A stretch of DNA of 6,912 bases from CAYUAG01 sp046483025. GTDB lineage: Bacteria > Zhuqueibacterota > QNDG01 > CAYUAG01. The DNA is taken from contig JAWODZ010000113.1 of assembly GCA_046483025.1 (NCBI GenBank), positions 1-6,912 of the forward strand, in the 5' to 3' direction. Both the position numbers and the translations under genes were made by a program. A model generated the notes under the pieces. It saw only the letters and a list, made by a program, of their open reading frames with translations. It was not told the origin of the DNA and did not search any database. How positions within the stretch are numbered: the first letter of the stretch is position 1; each line of letters opens with the position of its first letter. Positions 1-5,527 of the stretch are shown one piece after another.

Positions 1-1383
1 TTTGACTGGTCACCTGACGGGCAAACTCTTGTTTTTGCCCATCAGCCTGATCCTCGTCTGAATACCAGATTTATGAAAATGGATATTTCTGCTGTTCCTG
101 CAGACAGTGGTGCAGTGACTCCTCTGGTTGATCGCCCTGGAGTAGATTCCAATCCTCTTTGTTCTCCTGACGGGAAATGGATAGCCTTTACTTCTCACGG
201 GGGGCAGCCGGAACCTATAGGATTGCAGGATGTATATATTATTCCGGCTAAGGGTGGGGATCCGGAAAAGCTTGCCAATACTCATGACAGGAGCGCATCT
301 CTTATCCAGTGGTCACAAAACAGTAAACATATTTATTATTCAGAATTTGTTAAAACTAACAGACATGTATTGGGATTACCGAGAAACGGTAATCCGCCTT
401 TCGCAGTTTCACAAGGTAAGGGGGTAGTAGGCTCTTCTTCAATTAACTGCAAAGAAAATCTTATTACATTTGTTTATGAAAATGTAACCACACCTGCAGA
501 AATATATATATCATCTATTGATAGATTTAAAATGCAGAAACTCACTGATATTCACAAAGATGTTCCGAAACCGGAAATGGGTAAAACTGAGCTAATCGAA
601 TGGAATTCAAAAGCTGATGGAAAAGTTATTGAAGGTTTGCTTACTTATCCGGTGAACTATACAAAAGGAAAAGCATGTCCGTTGATACTTCAAATTCACG
701 GCGGTCCGGCAGGTGTTTTTACCCGTAGTTTCACCGGAAGTCCGGGAATTTATATGGTACAGTATTTTACTCAAAATGGTTATGCAGTTCTCCGGCCCAA
801 CCCAAGAGGGAGTACAGGTTACGGAAAAGAATTCAGATATGCTAATTATCAGGACTGGGGGTATGGTGATTATGAAGATTGTATGTCAGGAGTAGATAAG
901 GTGATTGAAATGGGAGTTGGTCATCCTGACAGTTTATGTGTTATGGGATGGAGCTATGGGGGATATATGACTTCCTGGGTTGTTACTCAAACGGATAGGT
1001 TCAAAGCTGCAAGTATGGGGGCAGGTCTTCCCAATCTCATCAGTATGGTTACTACCACTGATATTCAGGATTATATGGTTGCTCATATGGGAGGAGAATT
1101 CTGGGAAGATTATAAAGAATATGAAAGACATTCTGCCATTTATTATATTGAAAATGTGTCTACACCTACTCAGATTATTCACGGGCAACAGGATTTCAGG
1201 GTACCCTTTACTCAGGGGCAGGAATTCTACCGGGCATTAAATCGACTGGGAGTGGAAACTGAAATGGTGGTATATCCCAGAACGCCGCATGGTCCGCGAG
1301 AGCCGAAATTTTTAATGGATGTCTCGCCCCGAATAAAGAAATGGTTTGAAAAACATCTGAACCGGTCTGAATCTGAAGAATAA
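1..1383 (+). CDS. S9 family peptidase (prolyl oligopeptidase / acylaminoacyl-peptidase type), 5' end outside the window
   Basis: This is a serine peptidase of the alpha/beta-hydrolase S9 family, expected to cleave short peptides. The frame is already open at base 1 and reads FDWSPDG, a TolB/WD40-like propeller motif, so the ATG at 73 is internal and the gene begins upstream. About 460 codons are present; S9C-type enzymes usually have 600-700 residues, so part of the N-terminal beta-propeller is missing. A second propeller-blade motif (NPLCSPDGKWIAFTS) follows at about 148-195. The hydrolase domain starts near codon 195. It contains the oxyanion-region HGG (His codon 697-699), the nucleophile elbow GWSYGG with Ser at 952-954, Asp in HGQQDFRVP at 1192-1194, and His in PRTPHG at 1288-1290, so the catalytic triad is complete. 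No signal peptide can be judged. The stop lies one base before the transporter ATG, suggesting co-transcription. The family is certain; the substrate is unknown. Confidence 0.95.
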   Translation, partial: FDWSPDGQTLVFAHQPDPRLNTRFMKMDISAVPADSGAVTPLVDRPGVDSNPLCSPDGKWIAFTSHGGQPEPIGLQDVYIIPAKGGDPEKLANTHDRSASLIQWSQNSKHIYYSEFVKTNRHVLGLPRNGNPPFAVSQGKGVVGSSSINCKENLITFVYENVTTPAEIYISSIDRFKMQKLTDIHKDVPKPEMGKTELIEWNSKADGKVIEGLLTYPVNYTKGKACPLILQIHGGPAGVFTRSFTGSPGIYMVQYFTQNGYAVLRPNPRGSTGYGKEFRYANYQDWGYGDYEDCMSGVDKVIEMGVGHPDSLCVMGWSYGGYMTSWVVTQTDRFKAASMGAGLPNLISMVTTTDIQDYMVAHMGGEFWEDYKEYERHSAIYYIENVSTPTQIIHGQQDFRVPFTQGQEFYRALNRLGVETEMVVYPRTPHGPREPKFLMDVSPRIKKWFEKHLNRSESEE

Positions 1384-1384
1384 A

Positions 1385-2581
1385 ATGAACAAAAAATTTC
1401 GGGATTCAGTGAAGGGAAGAGAGAGGAGCGCAGGGAAAAACAGGAATTTTGACACCTTCCGGGTTGCTACTATAGGAGCCAGTCACGGAATTCATGACAC
1501 CTATACTGCATTTATCGCTCCTCTCTTGCCGGTTTTCATTCAGAATCTAATGCTGACCAAAGCTGAGGCCGGCTTACTCACAGTTTTTGTGCGCGGCCCT
1601 TCTGTCATTCAGCCTTTTATCGGACATCTGACGGATCGTTATCACCTCCATCATTTAGTAATTTTCACTCCGGCTGTAGGTGCAGTTTTGATGAGCATCA
1701 CTCCGGTTATCCCATCATTTACTCTTTTAATATTTGTGCTCCTTCTGGCAGGTGTGAACTCTGCTGCACTCCATGCAGTAGGTCCGGTTATAACTGGCAG
1801 ATTGTCAGGAAACTCGCTGGGCAAAGGTATGAGTTTCTGGATGGTAGGAGGTGAATTAGGTCGGACGTTGGGGCCAATTGTAGTGGTAACTGCCCTGGCC
1901 CACCTAACTGTCAAAGGTCTTCCCTGGTTAATGATAGGCGGAATTCTTGCCACTGTATTTCTTTTTATCAAATTAAAAGATGTGCATATCCATCACCGTG
2001 TAACTCATGAACCGCTTCCCTGGAAAAAGGCCTTAAAAAAGATGCGACCTCTGATTTTTCCGCTTTCCATGGTGATAATAGGACGCGGATTTGTCCAGGC
2101 CTCCCTGACCACCTTTTTACCGACGTTTCTTACAGAAGAGGGAAGCAGTTTATGGCTGGCAGGAGTTTCATTGACAATACTCCAGGGAGCAGGAGTGATA
2201 GGAGCTTTTGTTAGTGGTTCCCTTAGTGATAAATTCGGAAGAAAGGTTTTACTGTATATTTGTTTTGTGGGTGCGCCATTGCTTCTTTTGATTTTTATAG
2301 GAATAGAGGGGTGGGAAAGATTTATATTACTTCCCATTCTGGGATTTATCACGATTTCTGTAACGCCGGTTATTATGGCCATGGTTCAGGAAAATTATCC
2401 GGAAAACAGAGCTCTTGCAAACGGAATTTATATGTTTTTGAGTTTTGTACTTCGTTCCGGAGTGATTGTGGCGGTAGGGTTAATGGGTGATATGTTCGGT
2501 TTGTTCAGAAGTTATGTTATTGGCAGTTTTATTATGCTGGGCTGTTTACCATTTATATTTTTACTGCCCAGGGATACATAA
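1385..2581 (+). CDS. MFS transporter, fosmidomycin-resistance (Fsr)-like
   Basis: This 398-residue polytopic membrane protein is a major facilitator superfamily member, about the usual length for 12 helices. After a basic N-terminal tail of about 22 residues, the first helix carries the segment ASHGIHDTYTAFIAPLLPVF, which matches in layout the S-H-x3-D...P-L-L pattern of E. coli Fsr. The loop GHLTDRY between helices 2 and 3 is the MFS motif-A position, and SGSLSDKFGRK is its repeat in the second half. H-A-V-G-P...G-x-S-F-W-x-V-G-G-E-L-G-R-x-L-G-P also parallels Fsr helix 5. A drug- or metabolite-efflux role is inferred from the family; the substrate is not readable. The ATG follows the peptidase stop by one base with no strong ribosome binding site (only GAAGAA), so translation probably depends on coupling. 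An in-frame GTG at 1409 would shorten the charged tail. Confidence 0.9.
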   Translation: MNKKFRDSVKGRERSAGKNRNFDTFRVATIGASHGIHDTYTAFIAPLLPVFIQNLMLTKAEAGLLTVFVRGPSVIQPFIGHLTDRYHLHHLVIFTPAVGAVLMSITPVIPSFTLLIFVLLLAGVNSAALHAVGPVITGRLSGNSLGKGMSFWMVGGELGRTLGPIVVVTALAHLTVKGLPWLMIGGILATVFLFIKLKDVHIHHRVTHEPLPWKKALKKMRPLIFPLSMVIIGRGFVQASLTTFLPTFLTEEGSSLWLAGVSLTILQGAGVIGAFVSGSLSDKFGRKVLLYICFVGAPLLLLIFIGIEGWERFILLPILGFITISVTPVIMAMVQENYPENRALANGIYMFLSFVLRSGVIVAVGLMGDMFGLFRSYVIGSFIMLGCLPFIFLLPRDT

Positions 2582-2667
2582 GCTTATGATAAGATTTTGT
2601 GAGTTTGTTTTTGATTTAAAAAATTGTTAAGATATTTATTAAAAATTTTTTGCTATATTTATATTCC
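2582..2667. other. AT-rich spacer between the transporter and the mazEF promoter
   Basis: No gene is seen here. A small palindrome CTTATGATAAG lies just after the transporter stop, but its one-base loop makes it a poor terminator. An A6TT / AAT6 pair further on gives only a weak AT stem. No convincing intrinsic terminator for the upstream operon is visible. The AT-rich segment just before the mazEF promoter may be part of the transferred DNA. Confidence 0.5.
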
Positions 2668-2707
2668 TGTATTGACAATACACATATTATATTGTATGTT
2701 ATATACA
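2668..2707. promoter_or_regulatory. Twin palindromic operator of the mazEF promoter
   Basis: Two 15-base dyads are seen. TGTATTGACAATACA at 2668-2682 is a perfect palindrome around a central A and contains the -35 box. TGTATGTTATATACA at 2693-2707 matches the same TGTAT...ATACA ends with one mismatched pair and covers the -10 box and probable start site. Their centres are 25 bases apart. Ribbon-helix-helix antitoxins normally repress their own operons by binding repeated short palindromes, so these are the likely MazE or MazE-MazF sites. Binding is inferred. Confidence 0.6.
2672..2700 (+). promoter_or_regulatory. mazEF promoter (sigma-70/SigA type)
   Basis: There is a perfect -35 box TTGACA at 2672-2677, a 17-base spacer, and a -10-like TATGTT at 2695-2700 (four of six consensus bases). 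Transcription would start near 2706-2708, giving a leader of only about 14 bases that begins at the ribosome binding site of the antitoxin gene. Confidence 0.7.
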
Positions 2708-2716
2708 GGAGGTGAT
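2707..2716 (+). promoter_or_regulatory. Strong ribosome binding site deciding the mazE start
   Basis: AGGAGGTGAT is a full-length match to the anti-Shine-Dalgarno sequence. Its GGAGG core lies eight bases before the ATG at 2721, the optimal distance. The upstream in-frame GTG (2712) and ATG (2715) lie within the site itself and are therefore unlikely starts. Confidence 0.85.
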
Positions 2717-2720
2717 GCAT

Positions 2721-2942
2721 ATGAAGCGATTAAACATTACTTTACCAGATGATGTTGCTCAAGAATTAGCACATAAAAAGAATAAAAGTTGTTTTATAGC
2801 TCGTGCTTTAGAAGAAAAGTTCAAAAAAGAGAAACAAGAAAAGATTGAAAACCTTATGAAAGAAGGGTATAAGGCTACTTCCCATCAGGATAAAAAAGTT
2901 AATTCAGAATGGGAACAGGCTGATTTGGAAAAATGGAATTAA
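2721..2942 (+). CDS. mazE: MazE-like antitoxin, ribbon-helix-helix type
   Basis: This 73-residue protein is the antitoxin and likely autorepressor of the MazF toxin encoded next. The N-terminus (KRLNITLPDDVAQELA) is a typical ribbon-helix-helix strand and first helix, followed by the second helix around SCFIARALEEKFKKEK. The acidic, tryptophan-containing tail (EWEQADLEKWN) is the segment that in this family wraps around MazF and blocks its active site. The start was set at 2721 from the perfect ribosome binding site; start codons 6 and 9 bases upstream would add only three residues. The end overlaps the toxin ORF by ten bases, typical of a coupled toxin-antitoxin operon. Base use is more AT-rich than the transporter upstream. 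Family assignment rests on motif and context; sequence identity between MazE antitoxins is usually low. Confidence 0.85.
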   Translation: MKRLNITLPDDVAQELAHKKNKSCFIARALEEKFKKEKQEKIENLMKEGYKATSHQDKKVNSEWEQADLEKWN

Positions 2943-3301
2943 ATAAATTTCCAGAACGAGGTGAAATCTATTTAGTATGTTTAGATCCGACTGTAGGATC
3001 TGAAATTTATAAGATTCGACCAGGTTTGGTAATTTCCAACAATATTAATAATCAATATGCTCAAACTGTAACTGTAATCCCTATTACCTCTAATATTGGA
3101 AAGATGTATCCTTTTGAGGTATTTTTATCTTCTCAAAATTCCGGATTATCGAAAAATTCAAAGGTAAAATGTAATCAGATAAGAACTGTAGATAAAAAAC
3201 GTTTGCTCAAGGTTATAGGGAAAATTATACTCCCAAAGTTAAAAGAAATTGAAAAAGCTTTATCCTTACATTTAGGATTTCAAAATATTTCAGACTGGTA
3301 A
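2933..3301 (+). CDS. mazF: MazF/PemK-family mRNA endoribonuclease toxin
   Basis: This 122-residue protein is a MazF-type toxin that cleaves single-stranded RNA at short specific sequences when not bound by its antitoxin. It begins with the family signature R-G-E-I-Y-L-V-x-L-D-P-T-V-G-S-E-I-x-K-x-R-P-G-L-V-I-S-N. By comparison with Bacillus subtilis MazF, R29 (in IRPGLVIS) and T52 (in IPITSN) correspond to the catalytic Arg25 and Thr48, and NQIRTVDKKRL matches the later LEQIRTIDKQRL segment. Length is normal for the family and the gene looks intact. The ATG lies inside the end of mazE (ten-base overlap), so translation is probably coupled. Cleavage specificity cannot be read from the sequence. 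Confidence 0.93.
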   Translation: MELNKFPERGEIYLVCLDPTVGSEIYKIRPGLVISNNINNQYAQTVTVIPITSNIGKMYPFEVFLSSQNSGLSKNSKVKCNQIRTVDKKRLLKVIGKIILPKLKEIEKALSLHLGFQNISDW

Positions 3302-3354
3302 TTGCCGTGTTTCTTGGTCTGGTTGCGTTGAAGTTTTTAATTATTCCGAAATAG
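3289..3354 (+). pseudogene. Possible C-terminal remnant of a membrane protein
   Basis: Overlapping the mazF stop in a different frame is a reading frame that translates to FRLVIAVFLGLVALKFLI followed by IPK and a TAG stop at 3352-3354. It has the look of a last transmembrane helix. The frame is open back to 3253, where mazF coding explains the DNA, and there is no start codon. Base composition rises in GC at about 3290, resembling the genes outside the mazEF pair. The likely reading is the tail of a transporter gene whose 5' part was lost when mazEF arrived; the helix loosely resembles the end of TauE/SafE-type permeases, which is only a guess. It could also be chance hydrophobic sequence. 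Its stop lies just before the ribosome binding site of the next gene, as expected for a former operon partner. Confidence 0.4.
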
Positions 3355-3368
3355 AAAGGAGCTGAAAT

Positions 3369-3899
3369 ATGAAGAAAAAAGAGATACCGGTGGAAGATCT
3401 TTCAGTAAAGATTTATGATCTATGGGATCATACCTGGTTTTTATTAACATCCGGGAATTTTAAGGATGGAGAATATAATTCTATGACTGTATCCTGGGGA
3501 AGTCTGGGATGTATGTGGAACCGACCTTTTGCTCAGGTTGTCGTTCGGCCTTCCCGGTATACACATGGTTTTATAACTAAATATGAACATTTTACTCTTT
3601 GCAGTTTTTCAGAAGAACAGAAACAAACCCTGGAGTATCTGGGTTCTGTATCCGGCAGAGATGAGGATAAAATTTCCCGAAGCGGGTTGACTCCGGTATC
3701 AGCATATAAGGTTGAGGCACCCGTATTCAATGAGGCGGAACTGATCATAGAATGCAGAAAAATATATTATGATTCTATGAAACCGGATAAGTTTCTGGAT
3801 CCTTCAATAGAAAATGAATATCCTGAATCTGACTATCATACTATTGTATTTGGTGAGATTGTGTTTGTGGCAGGTATAGAAAAGTATATAAATAAATAA
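3369..3899 (+). CDS. Flavin reductase-domain protein (FMN-binding, flavoredoxin-like)
   Basis: This 176-residue cytoplasmic protein belongs to the flavin-reductase-like FMN-binding split-barrel family. Members bind FMN and act in electron transfer or NAD(P)H:flavin reduction. The diagnostic segment is YNSMTVSWGSLGCMWNRP followed by VVVRPSRYTHGF at residues 36-68, where the family has N-x-M-T-x-S-W-G...W-N-x-P...V-R-P-x-R-Y-T. Next come an F-T-L-C-x-F segment and a G-S-V-S-G-R-D-x-D-K-I motif near residue 95. Length is normal for the family. A good ribosome binding site (AAAGGAG, 3355-3361) sits seven bases before the ATG. The gene has no functional link to mazEF; its original upstream partner seems to be the truncated membrane protein. 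The exact electron donor is unknown. Confidence 0.92.
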   Translation: MKKKEIPVEDLSVKIYDLWDHTWFLLTSGNFKDGEYNSMTVSWGSLGCMWNRPFAQVVVRPSRYTHGFITKYEHFTLCSFSEEQKQTLEYLGSVSGRDEDKISRSGLTPVSAYKVEAPVFNEAELIIECRKIYYDSMKPDKFLDPSIENEYPESDYHTIVFGEIVFVAGIEKYINK

Positions 3900-4216
3900 A
3901 AACAATATTCAGGCTGGTCAAAATTTTTCATATGAGTGTATAAGTTCTGAAGGTAAATTGCAATAATGGAATGATGGAATGGTGGGAGGTTATAATGGAT
4001 TTTGGAATAATCCGATATTCTATTATTCCGTACTCTGTTATTCTTTTTTGCAGGAGATTTTATTTGCGTGCTTTGTATTATTTAAATTTCTGTTTAGATA
4101 TAATATAATCCGGAAGTTGACTAAAAAAAATGTTAACGCAGAGTTCGTAAAGCTCGTAAAATGGCAAATTTATAATCATTGAATATTTACATTTTTTGAG
4201 GTAATCTCTGCAAACT
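3900..4216. other. Gene-poor AT-rich region after the flavin reductase gene
   Basis: No well-supported gene is seen in this stretch. It contains a tandem 8-base repeat (ATGGAATG twice, 3966-3981), an 8-base inverted repeat GGAATAAT (4004-4011) / ATTATTCC (4022-4029), and a short repeat TCGTAAA at 4145-4151 and 4154-4160. Two overlapping small frames occur, one of 67 codons (3979-4182) and one of 37 codons (3995-4108). The region may mark decayed DNA at the edge of the AT-rich cassette. Confidence 0.5.
3979..4182 (+). CDS. Doubtful small hydrophobic ORF
   Basis: This 67-codon frame would encode a protein with an aromatic, hydrophobic stretch (about residues 13-40, around YYSVLCYSFLQEILFACFVL) and a basic C-terminal part. 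I do not recognise it. The ATG has no clear ribosome binding site. A competing frame starts at ATG 3995 behind a better site (GGGAGG at 3983-3988) and encodes 37 residues (MDFGIIRYSIIPYSVILF...), ending at 4108. The two overlap in different frames, so at most one is real, and both may be chance frames in decayed AT-rich DNA. Confidence 0.15.
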   Translation: MVGGYNGFWNNPIFYYSVLCYSFLQEILFACFVLFKFLFRYNIIRKLTKKNVNAEFVKLVKWQIYNH

Positions 4217-4217
4217 C

Positions 4218-4270
4218 TGTCTTTAAGACATTTTCATACTTTTGAGTCACACCAGAGTTAAGTATGAAAA
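4218..4270. repeat. Two adjacent inverted repeats before the terminator-like hairpin
   Basis: A 13-base palindrome TGTCTTTAAGACA lies at 4218-4230. It is followed immediately by an 11-bp perfect inverted repeat TTTTCATACTT (4231-4241) and AAGTATGAAAA (4260-4270) with an 18-base loop. A further pair, AACTCTG (4213-4219) and CAGAGTT (4253-4259), could form an alternative fold that competes with these. The function is unknown; mutually exclusive pairing is possible. Confidence 0.5.
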
Positions 4271-4277
4271 TTTTTAT

Positions 4278-4313
4278 AAAATTCAATATTTATTTTTAAT
4301 ATTGAATTTTTTT
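4278..4313. terminator. AT-rich intrinsic terminator-like hairpin
   Basis: AAAATTCAATATT (4278-4290) and AATATTGAATTTT (4298-4310) form a perfect 13-bp stem around a 7-base loop, running into a T tract (4307-4313). The stem is almost all A-T with one G-C pair on each strand, so it is long but weak. Because the loop is T-rich and A residues precede the stem, it could also act in the opposite direction. It insulates the cassette at 4622 onward from upstream transcription. Confidence 0.5.
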
Positions 4314-4451
4314 ATATCTGATAAGGTCTACTACTTCTTAAATAAAACATTACCAATAAATAAGTGAAGAATGTTTAAATGAAGCTAGAAATTAATATTT
4401 ATATATAGTGCAGAAATTTTCGTATATATATTATTTATTTTCGAAAAATGT

Positions 4452-4480
4452 TTGATATTATAGTAAAAAATTGTTAAAAT
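4452..4480 (+). promoter_or_regulatory. Candidate promoter of the TAC operon
   Basis: TTGATA (4452-4457) and TAAAAT (4475-4480) are each five-of-six matches to the -35 and -10 consensus boxes, separated by 17 bases. AT-rich DNA yields such matches by chance, but this one coincides with a large dyad, which raises its credibility. Confidence 0.45.
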
Positions 4481-4493
4481 TATACTATTATAT
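4455..4493. promoter_or_regulatory. Imperfect dyad across the TAC promoter, probable operator
   Basis: ATATTATAGTA (4455-4465) and TACTATTATAT (4483-4493) are inverted copies with ten of eleven bases matching, separated by 17 bases and centred at 4474. They flank the candidate -10 box. Xre-type antitoxins such as HigA bind inverted repeats in their own promoters, so this is the likely autoregulatory site. Binding is inferred. Confidence 0.45.
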
Positions 4494-4621
4494 TGGATAA
4501 AAAATTTATTGAAAAAAACCTTTTGTTATTTTCATAAATGAAGAGATTGTTCTAGAGAGGATTAATTAATAATATAAAATAAAAATACTTGCATTTATAA
4601 ATAATAAAAATTAACTTATAA

Positions 4622-5089
4622 GTGAATTTAAAATTTAAAATCGAATTATACGAAAAGGGATCAAGAGCAACATTATATACTGTTAGACTTGAGGGTGAAT
4701 CAATTACAGAGTTTGAAAAATTTTTATCAAATCCGGAAATTAAAACAAATCCAGAATTTGAACCACTTGTTTATGGGCTTGATGATATCCTCAATAAATA
4801 TGGATGTCAAGAAAGGTTTTTTAAGCTTAAGGAGAGTAGATTTAATGATAGTGTAGTTGCTTTGTGGAGGGGGAATATTCGTCTTTACTGTTGCAGGTAT
4901 AGTAATATAATATTGATTTTAGGATCAGGAGGTATCAAAAAGACCAAAACATATCAAGAAGATAAATATTTAAATAATATTGTTAAAATTATGTCAGAAA
5001 TATCTAATCGAATAGATAAAAGAATTATTGAAGAAAAAACATTATGCATAGAAGATAATATCTTTGTTGGAAATTTGAAGTTTGAGTAA
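4622..5089 (+). CDS. RelE/HigB-like toxin of a toxin-antitoxin-chaperone module
   Basis: This 155-residue protein is the probable toxin. Its central part (about residues 64-114) resembles the RelE/ParE/HigB-superfamily fold: ERFFKLKES, then VVALWRGNIRLYCCRYSN, then ILILGSGGIKKTKTYQED, in the pattern of strands common to Xre-paired toxins of this type. RelE-family toxins usually cut mRNA on the ribosome; that activity is inferred. It is longer than standard RelE proteins (about 90-110 residues), with an N-terminal extension and about 40 C-terminal residues I cannot assign. The start is a GTG directly after an in-frame TAA, with no ribosome binding site and lying in a palindrome ACTTATAAGT (4614-4623). 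Weak initiation would keep toxin below antitoxin. The next gene begins nine bases after the stop. Confidence 0.75.
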   Translation: MNLKFKIELYEKGSRATLYTVRLEGESITEFEKFLSNPEIKTNPEFEPLVYGLDDILNKYGCQERFFKLKESRFNDSVVALWRGNIRLYCCRYSNIILILGSGGIKKTKTYQEDKYLNNIVKIMSEISNRIDKRIIEEKTLCIEDNIFVGNLKFE

Positions 5090-5093
5090 GGAA
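5088..5093 (+). promoter_or_regulatory. Antitoxin ribosome binding site overlapping the toxin stop codon
   Basis: AAGGAA at 5088-5093 uses the last two bases of the toxin TAA stop and lies about six bases before the antitoxin ATG at 5099. Ribosomes finishing the toxin would be placed directly at the antitoxin start, and this site is better than the one before the toxin. Confidence 0.6.
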
Positions 5094-5098
5094 TAAAA

Positions 5099-5527
5099 AT
5101 GAAAAAAACAATGTTCAGAAAGATTGTAGAAAAAATTCCACTTTCTACCAAAAAGTTTGTTCAAAAACAAGGTGAAATTGCAGCTCAGATATATAAGATA
5201 TTGAAAGATGATAATATTACACAAAAAGAGTTCGCAAAACGTTTAGATATGAAGGAATCGCAATTAAGTAAAATATTAGCTGGTAATGCTAATTTAACAT
5301 TAAAGACTATTACTAAAATTGAAGCTGAATTAGGAGTTGATGTAGTTCAAATCCCATTATTTGAAAAAGATAATATAACTGTAATACATAAAATTGAAAT
5401 ATCTGATATAAAAAAATATTCCAAAAGAAGGTTGAATACAGAAAGATATTTATCAATTCCTGATGATTTATATGGGTCCAATAATATGAATAATTATAGT
5501 GACTATCAAATACGTGGTGCTGCATAA
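5099..5527 (+). CDS. Xre-family HTH antitoxin (HigA-like) with C-terminal extension
   Basis: This 142-residue protein is the probable antitoxin and operon repressor. Residues about 27-80 form a Cro/C1 (Xre)-type helix-turn-helix: IAAQIYKILKDDNITQKEFA, RLDMKESQLSKILAGNANLT, LKTITKIEAELGV. The leading segment (IVEKIPLSTKKFVQKQ) is typical of antitoxins paired with this toxin group. After the HTH comes a tail of about 60 residues (83-142) with scattered tyrosines and aliphatic residues (for example RYLSIPDDLYG and NNYSDYQI). In known TAC systems a C-terminal chaperone-addiction domain makes the antitoxin unstable unless SecB-like chaperone binds, and this tail is in the right place for that; its role is inferred. 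The start at 5099 has a fitting ribosome binding site; an internal ATG at 5111 is a less likely alternative. Confidence 0.85.
   Translation: MKKTMFRKIVEKIPLSTKKFVQKQGEIAAQIYKILKDDNITQKEFAKRLDMKESQLSKILAGNANLTLKTITKIEAELGVDVVQIPLFEKDNITVIHKIEISDIKKYSKRRLNTERYLSIPDDLYGSNNMNNYSDYQIRGAA

Larger units (their letters stand above)
4314..4621. other. Very AT-rich leader region upstream of the TAC operon
   Basis: No gene is seen here on either strand. The region holds a small inverted repeat TTTTCG (4417-4422) / CGAAAA (4442-4447), the promoter and dyad described separately, and a purine-rich GAGAGG at 4555-4560 that resembles a ribosome binding site but has no start codon at a useful distance. If the promoter at 4452-4480 is right, the operon has an untranslated leader of roughly 135 bases. 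Confidence 0.45.

Noticed and set aside
1651..1971. Antisense open frame of about 106 codons inside the transporter gene
   Set aside because: It lies wholly opposite a well-supported MFS gene, has no ribosome binding site, and its translation is a proline/threonine-rich shadow without domain features.
2005..2382. Antisense open frame of about 125 codons inside the transporter gene
   Set aside because: It is explained by the codon use of the MFS gene on the other strand and has no start signals or recognisable motif.
2583..2593. CTTATGATAAG as a terminator for the peptidase-transporter operon
   Set aside because: The hairpin would have a one-base loop and five mostly A-T pairs, and no uninterrupted T tract follows it.
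3966..3981. Tandem ATGGAATG repeat as a CRISPR or satellite unit
   Set aside because: There are only two 8-base copies with no spacer; this is a trivial local duplication.
4131..4230. Possible integron attC-like site (GTTAACGCAGAGTT ... AACTCTG)
   Set aside because: The pairing fails beyond seven bases, the consensus attC ends are not present, and no integron integrase is visible.
4314..4621. Riboswitch or tRNA in the long leader of the TAC operon
   Set aside because: No conserved riboswitch core, T-box sequence or cloverleaf could be recognised; the segment is too AT-rich to fold stably.
4954..5224. Minus-strand frames across the toxin-antitoxin junction
   Set aside because: They are phenylalanine/isoleucine-rich complements of lysine-rich AT coding DNA, and both overlap strongly supported + strand genes.
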